From Perilla frutescens (taxonomy: Eukaryota; Streptophyta; Magnoliopsida; Lamiales; Lamiaceae), in NCBI GenBank assembly GCA_026008535.1, contig BRKX01000014.1, forward strand, positions 52,935,006 to 52,999,005: 64,000 nucleotides of DNA. Direction: 5' to 3'. Numbering within the stretch: position 1 is the stretch's first letter; every line of letters begins with the position of its first letter. A program made the translations under genes and the position numbers. Under the pieces are notes generated by a model. The model had not been told where the DNA came from. It did no database searches and saw only the letters and a list, made by a program, of their open reading frames with translations. Of this stretch, positions 20,414-30,277 are shown piece after piece.

Positions 20414-23400
20414 TGTAGCGCCCCGGTCCCGAAAGACAATGAAAATGAACACTACGGGGGTAAAAATTAAGAAGCGGGAAATAAATGGGGTAATTAAATT
20501 AATGATGGGGTGTTAATCCAAAAAGGATTAATGTTTGGAATAAAATTTGACAACTGAGTATACCAAAGATAGGTTATGCCCTCCGGAAAATTGGACAACA
20601 TAACCTCTGTGACTAGAGCAAATACCCATTTATAGCAGCTTATAAAAGAAGAATGGAAGCGGTAACAATTCAATAAGCCCTTTCATAGGCCAGACAGAAA
20701 CAAATAAACAGATACCAACAATCAATAAATCCATTCCTAGGTCGATAAAAGAAATAGACACCAATATGCTGAACAAATGGAGCCATTCTATAGGCTAAAA
20801 TAAATGATCAAATAGGCATAACGAAAGACGGGCCTTCCTCCCCTTAGAATAGTTATATGGTTAAGCATATGAGACATGTTAACTAGGAAGTCAAGAAATG
20901 TTCAGTATCAGAGAAGCAAAATCATATCAATAAAATACCAAGATCAGAGTTCTTAACATTTAGCAAAAGAATATCATAAGTGCGGAAGCTCAATTCTTAA
21001 TAGAATACTAACAAAAAAACAACGAAAAAATATATAAATTACAATAGCCCATATCTCAACCTCGTAACCTCCACGCTCCAGCCTAATGACCTGAAAATGT
21101 TTGAAAAGATTTGGGCTGAGTACTAATGCACTCAGTGGGCAAGTTTTCACCAATTAAGTTATGCAAATCATTTTGTAAAAGTAATCTATCTGTGTATATG
21201 TAGGTGTGAAGCTTAGGAGGTTTTAAAATTGAAAGCAACCTAAGTTCACCAAAACATTTTATCGTGAAGTGCTTAAGAATATAACCAGTCACTGCCCGCA
21301 ACCCGTACTACATCACCAATGCGTAAAGTTGAGTATGGTCAAAGTATACCCAATGAGTGTAACCAATAAGTGTTTAATTTTAGTCTCACCGACAAGGAGT
21401 AGGGCATGACGAATAATGCATGTATACTGTAGCTACTCACATTGACACAACGCTGGTTTATGAGACTCCAACAACATACAGTAGCACGTAAATATATAAC
21501 ATAGATAGTCACATATGCAATTTTAACAAAGCAAAGTTTAATAACTCAAACGATACAATTTGCAAAGATAGTATAGCCCACCTGGTTAGCTAATAGTAGC
21601 TGAAGCTTTACACGTGTCTTGCAAATCCTACAAAGGAGAAACTACCTATTAGCATCATGCTAGGCCTTGAAACTATAACATAAGGTAAGCTTCAACTTAG
21701 GATTGATACATGATTTTTTTTTTCTAGGATAAACTAAATGTAATACGAATATTCTAAACTAATAAAACGACTTCGGACTACAATGCGCAACATTAGGATT
21801 TCATTCTTAACTCAACACTTTAGGGAATTAAATTCAGCGAATATTTTCGAGTAAATCCGTCCAAAAAATTTGGAAAAGGTGGAGGCCGATCACTTGCCAT
21901 TTTACTCGATTCTGATCAAATTTAATCTACAAGCCTTTCCGGCTTTCAGAAATTTACCAAATATAATTGACAAAATACTTCACATATAACAATGCAAGTG
22001 TGAAAATTTCATGATTTTCAGATGACACACGAAAAAGATACGAATTTTAATACATGATTTGAATAATTGGGTAAACACAAAAATCCACCTGGATAAAAAT
22101 GGAATCTGTAGCTAAGTAGAGAATCCACTATAGGGAATTAATGCTGAAGGAACCTTTTCGCTAGGACGGATCTAACAAACATTTTGAAGCAATTCCAACT
22201 AAAATGCAATTTTTGAAAATGAGACATTAAGTTTGAAAAATCATATTAAATCCATTTCAACACGAAACGGAGCACCGTCTGCGGCTACGCGTCAACCTCG
22301 ACGGGTACCACAATCGGTCAAAAGGGATCAAAGGCTAATTCCGGCCACACCGGCCGAAAATCGGCCAGAAAGCTGGCTGACGGAAATTCCCGCCACAGAT
22401 TTTAGCTGAAAATGTATCGGGCTCGATACTCGTTGGATTTTCGCTCAAAAGTACAATTTTTGATAGTGCAGAAAATAAGAAATTTAATAGTGTAATCAGA
22501 TCAAAGATCAGACGGCTAGAACATAAACTCAAACTGGGCAGATTTATAATATAATATTCGGATCCAGATTTCAAATGACAAAGAATCAAAAATCTATTCC
22601 GGTTAACTAAAAAATCTAAATGATCAAAGACTATTTATAAAAAGAAGATTTCTAATACGACTATCCAGGAAGAGTAGATCTGAGATTTACATAAAATGGA
22701 AACGGGGAAAAATACCGAAAACTCACAACATCAAAAATTAGAATCGGTAGAATTAAAGATAACCGAAATACAAGCATATTTAGAACTTAAAATTTCTTAA
22801 TTCATCGGTCCGAATGACCAGAATCGGAGAAAGTACCTTCTTCAAGGAATTGGCGGCGGTCACGATGATTTTCCATCGTGATCATCCTTCGTGTCATCAT
22901 TTCAATCATGTATTCGTGATCTACGCGTTGACACCTTCAAAATGACTATTTCAGAATTGAAATATAAAACTAGAGTCGTATCTTCTTTAGAAGCTGCTCG
23001 ACATTTCGATTTTGAAAATGAATGAAAAATGAAACCTTAAGCTTCTATTTATAGAGAAAAAATAAATAGGATAATAACGAATAAAAGAAAAAGGATAATG
23101 ATGGAATAGGAAAATAATGAAAAAAGAATAGGATAATTACGAATAGGATAATATTTTGAAGAAGAAATTGGATAATGACGAATGTGCCTTTTTCTATTCA
23201 AATTTATTATTTTCCAACTTAAAGTTGTGCCAAGAGTTCATTTAAACTCGAAATTAGAAAATTCAAAGTTTGGCACGATCCTTGAAACTTTTTCTATCAA
23301 CCCGACAAATCAAAACATATTTTTAAAGCAATTTTTGACCAAAACAAAATTTATCAGTTTTTCCTGCCTGTGATTTCCTTCATTTGAGTCCTACAAGGAC

Positions 23401-23474
23401 CCAGCTTCTTTCCTAGATTAATCTAAAGTAACATATGTTGAATAAAACCTTCTAAAATATTTTGGGGTATTACA
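20414..23474 (-). repeat. Tekay/Del-like gypsy LTR (LTR A), reverse orientation
   Basis: On the minus strand it starts TGTAATACCCCAAAATATTTTAG and ends GGACCGGGGCGCTACA; this is the 3' LTR, with pol remnants on its right. It is homologous along most of its length to the plus-strand LTRs at 50241-52121 and 55023-57886. A TATA box (minus strand CTATAAATAG, 23045-23054) lies about 420 bases from the LTR start, like the one in LTR C. A polypurine tract (minus AAGGAGGGAGAA) adjoins at 23475-23490. Confidence 0.82.
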
Positions 23475-23995
23475 TTCTCCCTCCTTAAAAGAATTTCGTC
23501 CCGAAATTCACATACTTTAGAACATCTAGGGATATTGCTGCCTCATCTTATTTTCAAGTTTCCACGTTGCTTCTATTCGATCATGGTGATTCCATTGCAC
23601 AATAACTAATGGAATTTGTTTACTTCTTAGGACTTGAACTTTTGTATCAAGAATCTCGTGGGGTTTTTCCTAGTACGTCATGTCAGAATGTAGAACTAAC
23701 TCATTTTTTGTGACAACATGTTTTGTGTCAAACACATATTTCCTGAGTATTGAAACATGACATACATCGTGAACTTGTGACAGGTCAGGTGGTAGAGCTA
23801 ATCGGTAAGCACCCTCACCAATTCTTTCTAGTGTCTCAAATGGCCCACATTGTTGAGTTTCCTTTCACTGATCGCGGTATGCCTACCACAAAATTCATCG
23901 TTATATGCTCCCATTTCCACTGTAAAATTTCCAATGGTTGCAATAATCCTGAAGGTCGTTGATGTACGACTTTCACTTGCTGGCATGTTAAACTT
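23475..23995 (-). pseudogene. Tekay-type integrase and chromodomain tail, internally deleted
   Basis: Read from 23995 leftwards, the minus strand gives CQQVKVVHQRPSGLLQPL then WKWEHITMNFVVGIPR, the end of the integrase zinc finger and start of its catalytic core. After a break it gives the C-terminal motifs (LPPDLSQVHDVYHVSMLRKY, then ILDTKVQVLRSKQIPLVIVQW and EATWKLE), typical of integrase followed by a chromodomain-like tail. Most of the integrase core is missing, and stops and frame changes occur. The polypurine tract and LTR A follow directly, so this is the 3' end of one element. Everything 5' of it has been lost at about 23996. Confidence 0.72.
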
Positions 23996-24005
23996 CTCTC
24001 TATAA

Positions 24006-24956
24006 AAGCTGATCCCTATTTATCTTTTTGGTTTAAAGAGATCCAATAATTATTTTAAACGTTCAACTTGGTCCCTGTTTTGATTCTCCAACTCATAAAG
24101 ACGGAGACGGAGAGAAAATGTGATAACACTACTCTTTAAAACACATACTAACACACATTTTTTCACATATTTAGATTATTTTACACATTAACACACATTT
24201 TTAAAACACGTGGATTGAACATGAAATTTTCTCCATTTTCACAAAGAAATAAAAATATTTTCCAACAAAATCACCATATTCCCAACATTCCCAAATTCAA
24301 CAACACGGAATTTACAATGTATGATTTATTTTAGGGTTAGTGTTAGGGTTCAATCCTGAGCAACAAGTGCCGGAAAATACAACAAAATTCAATGAAACAA
24401 GCAATAAATCGAAAGAGGCAATAACATCGAGAAGTTGTTGCTTTAGGCTCTCAATTTCGCTACTCTTGTCTAAGAAATGGGAAAAGAATGAAGCGACGGT
24501 GCTCCATTTGTTGAATATCGGCATTTATTAGCTTCGATACAGTGAAGCATTGCGACTGTGATGATTTGATGAAAAAATGATGAATTAAATATTTGGGGAT
24601 TTTTATCATTACACCCTAACGTTAACCCCTAAAATAAATCATACATTGTAAATTTCGTGTTGCTGAAATTATGAATGTTGAAAATTTGGTGATTTTGCTG
24701 ATTATGTGTTTTATTTCCTGTGAAAATGGAGAAAATTTTGTGTTTAATCCATGTGTGTAAAAATTGTGTTAATGTGTAAAATAATTTAATTATGTGAGAA
24801 AAGTTTCTGTTTTAAAGGTATTGCTAATGTCGTTTCTCTTCGTCTCCATCTTCATCAATTAGAGGATCAAAATAGGGATCAAATTGAACATTAAAAATAA
24901 TTATGGGATCACTTTGGACCAAAAAGATAAACAGACCATAGACCAAAATGCTCCTA
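24006..24956. mobile_element. Foldback DNA element with about 330-bp inverted repeats
   Basis: The left arm (about 24015-24345) and right arm (about 24600-24950) are inverted copies. Shared words include TTATCTTTTTGGT, AATAATTATTTTTAA, ACACATTAACACA, AAATTTTCTCCATTTTCACA and ACAATGTATGATTTATTTTAGG. The central 250 bases are unique and carry no convincing gene. Long inverted repeats without a transposase suggest a non-autonomous Mutator-like or foldback element. I could not define a target duplication; its left side abuts the decayed Tekay pol. Confidence 0.7.
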
Positions 24957-25296
24957 CACAAATAGGTATAGGATCAAATTGAATCTTTGTCCACATTGGC
25001 AGCGTTCACAAAGGTATGTAGGCTAAGGTGTGTAGGATAATAAAACTCTAACAACCAATGATCATGCATATATGCAAAATAATGATTGATATACCTGCAT
25101 ATAGGTAAATTTTATTTGGATATTTAGATATAATGCATATATTTTTTTAATAAGTTTTTTTTAAAAAAATAAAAAATATCAAAATTCATTTTTTTCATTC
25201 TCTATAAATAGAGACCATTTTTACTATATTTCCACACCTCACAAATTTCTCAATATCTCAATCTATAACGTTTACTATTTTTCTCTGTATCTCCCA
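24957..25296. other. AT-rich spacer
   Basis: Nothing recognisable except a TATA box TCTATAAATAGAG at 25201-25213, about 85 bases before the ATG of the next relic. Confidence 0.4.
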
Positions 25297-25580
25297 ATGG
25301 ATCGAGGAAATAATTTTTATTACAATCCTCAGTATCAAAATCACTTACCTAAACTATCACGATCCGACCGAATTTATAGAAGATTGAGGTAGACAGAATA
25401 ATCAACGAAGTGAAGATCAAGAAGAAGAAAACGATTTCATTTATTCTACGGAGAGGATTGCAAGCTTGTCGAGCTATATGAAAACTAGGTCACAACTTCG
25501 CAATCGATAAGCTCACGCCATTATTCATGACGACTTGATCAAGCACATATGACAAAAATTCGGTCATCAGCACTAAATTT
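25297..25580 (+). pseudogene. Small gene relic, possibly from a PIF/Harbinger-type element
   Basis: A TATA box at 25201 and ATG at 25297 precede a 31-codon frame (MDRGNNFYYNPQYQN...) ending in TAG. Another frame near the end reads HDDLIKHIWQKFGHQH and then stops. The Asn/Tyr-rich start and the DDLIKHIW tail resemble the two ends of plant Harbinger-like nuclease proteins, with the nuclease core missing. It may be an internally deleted non-autonomous copy. The assignment is from memory of the family style and is weak; no terminal inverted repeats were found. Confidence 0.3.
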
Positions 25581-25714
25581 ATATTTTTTTCATCTATGTT
25601 AATCGTCGTTTGTTTATTTCAATTCATGTTCGGTTTATTGTTATTTATGTTCTTGTTTTGTTTATTTTGTATTTTATCATATTGTCTCAAATAAATTGTA
25701 TTAAAAAAATAAAA

Positions 25715-26655
25715 AGAAAGTGACAAATCCTATTAGTCCCGGAAATCACAAGATGATAACTCAGGGGACCGGAGTCTCATTAAAACCCATATGGAAAATC
25801 CAGAGAGGGAAAAACCCTATGGGAAAAAGAGTACTTCTCTAAACAAAACGAAAATAACCAGGAGAACAGAAATCCTGTAAAACAGCACTAGAAATACAAG
25901 GTAAAGTTGAAGTCCAAAATCCAGAGGAAACTATAGAAGAGGCCAAAATATCAGCCATGCTATTCCCTTCCCTATAGATATGAGAAACACAAAAATGAAT
26001 GCTCCTAATATACTCTAGCACCACACGCCAACGAGCTTTGAGCTTCCAAGGAACCTGCAAGCCACGAGAGGGAAGAAGAGACACAACATAGATTGAATCT
26101 GCCTCCAGCCAAATAAAGTCCAGAGAGAGCCTTCTAGCCCATCCCAAAGCCACGATAACAGAGATCAACTCGGCAATAAAAGCAAAACCAATGCCCTCAT
26201 CCGTATGATAGCACCCAATAACCGACCCATCATGAATTCTAAAAACCCCTCCAGTCGCCATAATATCAGGAGCCCTTTGAGCCGAGCCATCAGTGTTGAT
26301 CTTAGTCGAACCCGGTGGAGGAGGACGCCAAACAACCTGAATAAGAGTTCTCGGCGGAGGGGGTCGAGAATCCACGTTAAGCGCCTTCAACATCAGCAAG
26401 TCATTTAAATCATTCTTCATAAACCCGCGCTTAGCACCCATTAAATGCATCTCTCTAAGAGCCACACGAACCACATTGATCAAAGAAATAGGTGAAGGGA
26501 TCGAGTCCTCGTAGATGGCCTTGTTTCGAAAAGTCCAAATACCCCACACAATGGAAACCACCGCAGCCTTCCAAAGATGTAACAATTAAGAACTAAACGA
26601 GCAATTCATAAAATAAATGAAAGCCTCGTGAAAAGAGGCCGCACGAATAGAATCA
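25715..26655 (-). mobile_element. 5'-truncated LINE (L1-type) tail
   Basis: Minus-strand order: end of the reverse-transcriptase zinc region, RNase H, a 3' UTR with GGGTTTTTCCC and ATGAGACTCCGG words like other plant L1 3' ends, then an A/T-rich end near 25715. The left part of the element is lost at about 26655, as usual for LINE insertions. Target duplication not resolved. Confidence 0.7.
25839..26655 (-). pseudogene. LINE polyprotein C-terminus with RNase H domain
   Basis: The frame from about 26655 reads AASFHEAFIYFMNCS, meets TAA at about 26587, then continues for about 248 residues to the stop at 25839. It begins with the C-terminal zinc-region signature LWKAAVVSIVWGIWTFRNK. RNase H then shows its acidic residues: INTDGSAQ, FIAELISV, LEADSIY and GNSMADILA. 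In plant L1 elements this domain removes RNA after target-primed reverse transcription. A domesticated RNase H-like gene is an alternative, but the 5' truncation, stop codon and LINE-like 3' UTR argue for a dead copy. Confidence 0.78.
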
Positions 26656-26916
26656 ATAATAATAATTATTTATTTTAATTATTATTAATTATATTATATT
26701 TATTAATTAAAAAAATAATATATAATATTGGATAAAATAATGGTGATGTGGAAGAGAGAGAAATTAATTAAATATTGAGGGTGGTTGTCCGGTTGGGATG
26801 TTTACCCGGTTGCTGATAAAAGTTATCTTGTGGTCGAGATTGGAGAGATGTACTATAACTATGTCCATTGGAAACATAATTTACACATTCCAAGGAAAGT
26901 TATAACTCTAAATAAG
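26656..26916. other. AT-rich spacer
   Basis: Runs of ATT/AAT to about 26745, then sequence without recognisable features. Confidence 0.4.
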
Positions 26917-27312
26917 CAGTTGAAATCTTCTATTGCACATTTTGTATTGCATTCTGTATTGCACATTTGATTTTCTTAGTTTTTTTTCAATTTTTTTCTT
27001 TGATTTCAATTTCTTATGCTTTAGTTTAATTCTACACTTATTATTTAGAATTCATCAAACCCAATTAGGATGCATTGTAATTTTTTATTATTTAATTTAA
27101 AATTTTGAATTATTAATTAATTATTTAAAAAATTAAAGACTAAAAATATATATAAAACCCTAATTGGGTAGGATGAACTTGAATAATAAGTGTAAAATTA
27201 AACTAAAGTATAAGAAATTGAAATTTGAGAAAAAAATTGAAAAAAAACTAAGAAAATTGAGTGTGCAATACGGAATGCAACACAAAATGTGCAATAGACA
27301 ATTTCAAATGCT
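26917..27312. mobile_element. MITE with long inverted repeats (about 170 bp)
   Basis: The arms pair over nearly the whole element: TCTATTGCACATTTTG, TTGCATTC, TTAGTTTTTTTTCAATTTTT and TTTAGTTTAATT all recur inverted on the right side, around a short AT-rich centre. It sits exactly where the Tekay RT frame is lost. Its interior resembles the MITE at 39316-39718 (TACACTTATTATTTAG and ACCCAATTAGG words). Confidence 0.72.
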
Positions 27313-29119
27313 AAACAAGATTAATTATTTTTAATGATGTTTGAAACCCAGGCGAAACACTAGGTCTTATGAAACCCAGTTCCAATAGTTCCTCTAGTTG
27401 CACCTTCAATTCCTCTAACTCCTTCGGAGCTAAACGATATGGCGCTTTGGACATCGGCGCTGCTCCTGGTTGTAGCTCGATGGTGAACTCCACCTGTCTG
27501 TCTGGTGGTAATCCCGGCAACTCTTTTGGAAATACGTCATAGTACTCTCGTACCACCGGCACTTGATCAACTGTCAGCTCCTCCTCCTTCTTGCTCGATA
27601 AGTGCACTAAGAATGCTCGACACTCGCCCTTTTGAATCATCTTCAATGCTTTCAGCATTGATATGATCGGGATCGCGCTTCCCATTCTTGTTCCATAAAA
27701 CTTTATCTCGGCCCCACCCGGCTTTTGGAATATAATCTCCCTTTCTTGGCATCGAATCGTAGCATATTCTTTGGTCAGCCAGTCCACACCGAAAATAATA
27801 TCGAAGTCTCGCATCTCAAGTACATAAAGACTAACTGTGAAACTCTTTTCACCTATAAGCACATCTAGGTTCTGGCACATGCAATCAGACAAAAGCGTTC
27901 GCCCTGAAGGAATGCTTACGGCTAAAGGTTCTTTTGCTAACTTAGGTTCAAGATTCATACGCCTACAGACACTTCTAGAGATGAATGAATGCGAAGCTCC
28001 AGTATCAAACAAGGCAAGCACAGGTACATCACACATATTGATCATACCTACCAAGTTTCCAGGATTCCCGGCAGCCTCCTGCTGATTCAGCGCATATGCT
28101 CGGGCCTGTTGAGGTGCCCTCTGATTCTGGTTCTGGTTTTGCTGAGGCCTCTGGTTACCCCGGTTGTTGCCATTGCCTCGACCACCTCCTCCATGTGGTC
28201 CTTGTTGTCTCTGGTCTGGCGCTTTCGACTTCTGCTGACACCGATTAGCAAAGTGACCCGGTTGGCCACAACGATAGCATGTAAGGCACTTTCCAAAATG
28301 GTGTTTGTGGCAGGTGGCACACTGCGGTGCATAACCTTGGTAGCCCTGAGGCCCCGCTGCCGCATTCCCTTTGCCAGCCGGCCTTTGTCCATAGCCTCCT
28401 CCGCCCTGATAATTGGGCTGGAAACTCCTTTTCTGGTGCCCATGCTGAGGACTTTCCCATTTTCGCTTTCCCTTGGGGTTAGCCGTAGGTGGATGAGACG
28501 CCGACCCCTTCGAGGCTCCTTGCATTGCCTCAAAGCTCAGTGCCCAGCTCAAAAATTGGCCATAATTAGCTCCGTCCTTCCCGACTAGAGCAGTCCCGAT
28601 CTCAGGCCTCAGTCCCATACGGAACTTTTCAATTCGTTTCTCTTCAGTATCTACTGTCTGAGGCGCATACCTCGACAGTCTGTTGAATTTCAGGTCGTAG
28701 TCAGCCACAGAGCCGCTACCTTGTTTCAGATTCCAGAACTCGTTCGCCTTCTGGTGCTGATAGTGAGTTGGAATATATTTCTGATACAGAATGGACTTGA
28801 AATCTTCCCAAGTGAATATCTCCCAATCGTCATCGGGAATCGTTCGTCTCACTGACTCCCACCAGAAGTCAGCATCATCAACTAGCTGGTATAGCGCACA
28901 TGCTATCTTTTCCTTGTCATCACATTGGAGAAATCCAAAGATTTTCTCCAAAGTACGTACCCATCTCTCAGCCGCGAATGGGTCACCTTCCTCATTGAAC
29001 ACCGGGGGATTATGATGTCGAAATTCAATTTCGATTCGTGGTCCTTGGACCGGCGGCTCCACCGGCACCTCTGGCACCGCTAGATTAACGTTTCTCGGTC
29101 TTCTTTCCCTCGGAGGCAT
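27311..29119 (-). CDS. Tekay-type gag-protease with truncated reverse transcriptase start
   Basis: Starts at ATG 29119 (MPPRERRPRN), within a chromovirus-like gag of normal layout. Residues about 35-190 are the gag domain (FAAERWVRTLEKIFGFL, DFWWESVRR, YIPTHYQHQKANEFWNLKQG). A Gly/Gln-rich stretch holds a CATCHKHHFGKC half-finger and an intact CCHC knuckle, CYRCGQPGHFANRC, for RNA binding. The aspartic protease shows LFDTGASHSF and IIFGVDWL. RT begins (VREYYDVFPKELPGLPP, LGFIRPSVSP) but then changes to unrelated residues and stops at 27311-27313. Everything up to the break is free of stops, unlike other pol genes here, so the loss of RT may be recent. Alternative: a gag-protease-only derivative. 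Confidence 0.85.
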   Translation of the reverse strand: MPPRERRPRNVNLAVPEVPVEPPVQGPRIEIEFRHHNPPVFNEEGDPFAAERWVRTLEKIFGFLQCDDKEKIACALYQLVDDADFWWESVRRTIPDDDWEIFTWEDFKSILYQKYIPTHYQHQKANEFWNLKQGSGSVADYDLKFNRLSRYAPQTVDTEEKRIEKFRMGLRPEIGTALVGKDGANYGQFLSWALSFEAMQGASKGSASHPPTANPKGKRKWESPQHGHQKRSFQPNYQGGGGYGQRPAGKGNAAAGPQGYQGYAPQCATCHKHHFGKCLTCYRCGQPGHFANRCQQKSKAPDQRQQGPHGGGGRGNGNNRGNQRPQQNQNQNQRAPQQARAYALNQQEAAGNPGNLVGMINMCDVPVLALFDTGASHSFISRSVCRRMNLEPKLAKEPLAVSIPSGRTLLSDCMCQNLDVLIGEKSFTVSLYVLEMRDFDIIFGVDWLTKEYATIRCQEREIIFQKPGGAEIKFYGTRMGSAIPIISMLKALKMIQKGECRAFLVHLSSKKEEELTVDQVPVVREYYDVFPKELPGLPPDRQVEFTIELQPGAAPMSKAPYRLAPKELEELKVQLEELLELGFIRPSVSPGFQTSLKIINLV

Positions 29120-30075
29120 CCTGCACTAACCGAGTTCCATGAGAATCATGATCATAAGGATCATTACGCATTATAATTCAATTGATCGATAAAGAATCTC
29201 TTGGGTACAACCTCTCCGTTGATCCCAAACACGCATGATCTAAACCGATACATGCTCAATGAATCGAGAAGTCTCATAAAATGGCCTATGTTCCACAACT
29301 ATAGGCTAGATTCGTCTATCTTCTCTTGGTCATACCATACTGCTCTATCCAAGCATACCAATGATCAGATTCCAACAATCAAAATGCACAATAACATGAA
29401 TCGAATCATTAGGGCCTCCCCGCCCATAAAATCATTTTAAAATTTTTAAAAGGTCACGTCATACAGAATCCAAGAATCATGGCATCCCTGCCAACAGTTA
29501 AACGTATATGGCCCACATATCAACATGAATACACACAAATGGCACTCATGCCCATACAATCATAAAAATGGCTCACCCGCCAAATTTAAACATATTTGAC
29601 TCACTCGTCAAAATTAAACACAAATGTGGCTAACCTGCCAACATAGAATCATCATATTTGACAATACAAGTTTCGGCTTATCTGCCAATTTTAAATCATC
29701 ATTCGGCTTTTCTGCCAACCGCCAGTATACAATCTCATATATGGCTAAACCGCCAACATCAAACATATATACGGCTAAACCGCCAGTATATAACCACATT
29801 TATGGCTAAACCGCCATTATCAAACATATATACGGTTAAACCACCAGTATATAATAGCATAACTCACAATTGTATCCAAATAATAATAAATCGTTTCATA
29901 ATATCCAAATAAACAACGCATCTCATAATTGTCAATTATTTGATATTTCAAACGCATAAAACATGCGTACCTTTGCTGTTGCGTGAGAGACGAGCTGAGG
30001 GCTTATGAAATAATAACCAAAGACTCAACAAGGGAACAAACAAGATGACCCAGCAGGCTGCAGAGTTGCAAACCT
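29120..30075 (-). other. Tekay leader region (untranslated)
   Basis: Between primer site and gag start. It contains the minisatellite described separately and no other gene. Confidence 0.6.
29530..29850 (-). repeat. Minisatellite in the Tekay leader
   Basis: Imperfect tandem units of about 28-35 bases with a core GGCTAAACCGCCA (plus strand) alternating with CATATAT words. At least seven cores can be read, most regular between 29740 and 29850. Confidence 0.75.
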
Positions 30076-30087
30076 GCTCTGATACCA
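30076..30087 (-). promoter_or_regulatory. Primer binding site, tRNA-Met type
   Basis: Minus strand TGGTATCAGAGC, 3 bases after the LTR end GGGGCGCTGCA. It is the complement of the initiator tRNA-Met 3' end. Confidence 0.92.
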
Positions 30088-30090
30088 ATC

Positions 30091-30243
30091 TGCAGCGCCC
30101 CGGTCCTGAAAGACCGTGGAAATGAGTGCCACGGGGGTGGGGAATTAGAAGAGGGGAAAGAAAGGGGATTTCGAGGATAATTCTCAAGGAACAATTCCAA
30201 ATTAGTTCAATAATAGAATACGATCATCGTAACAAATTTAGAG

Positions 30244-30277
<34 letters not shown>

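Noticed and set aside
27989..28588. 199-codon plus-strand frame opposite gag-protease
   Set aside because: Antisense shadow of the well-supported gag-protease gene.
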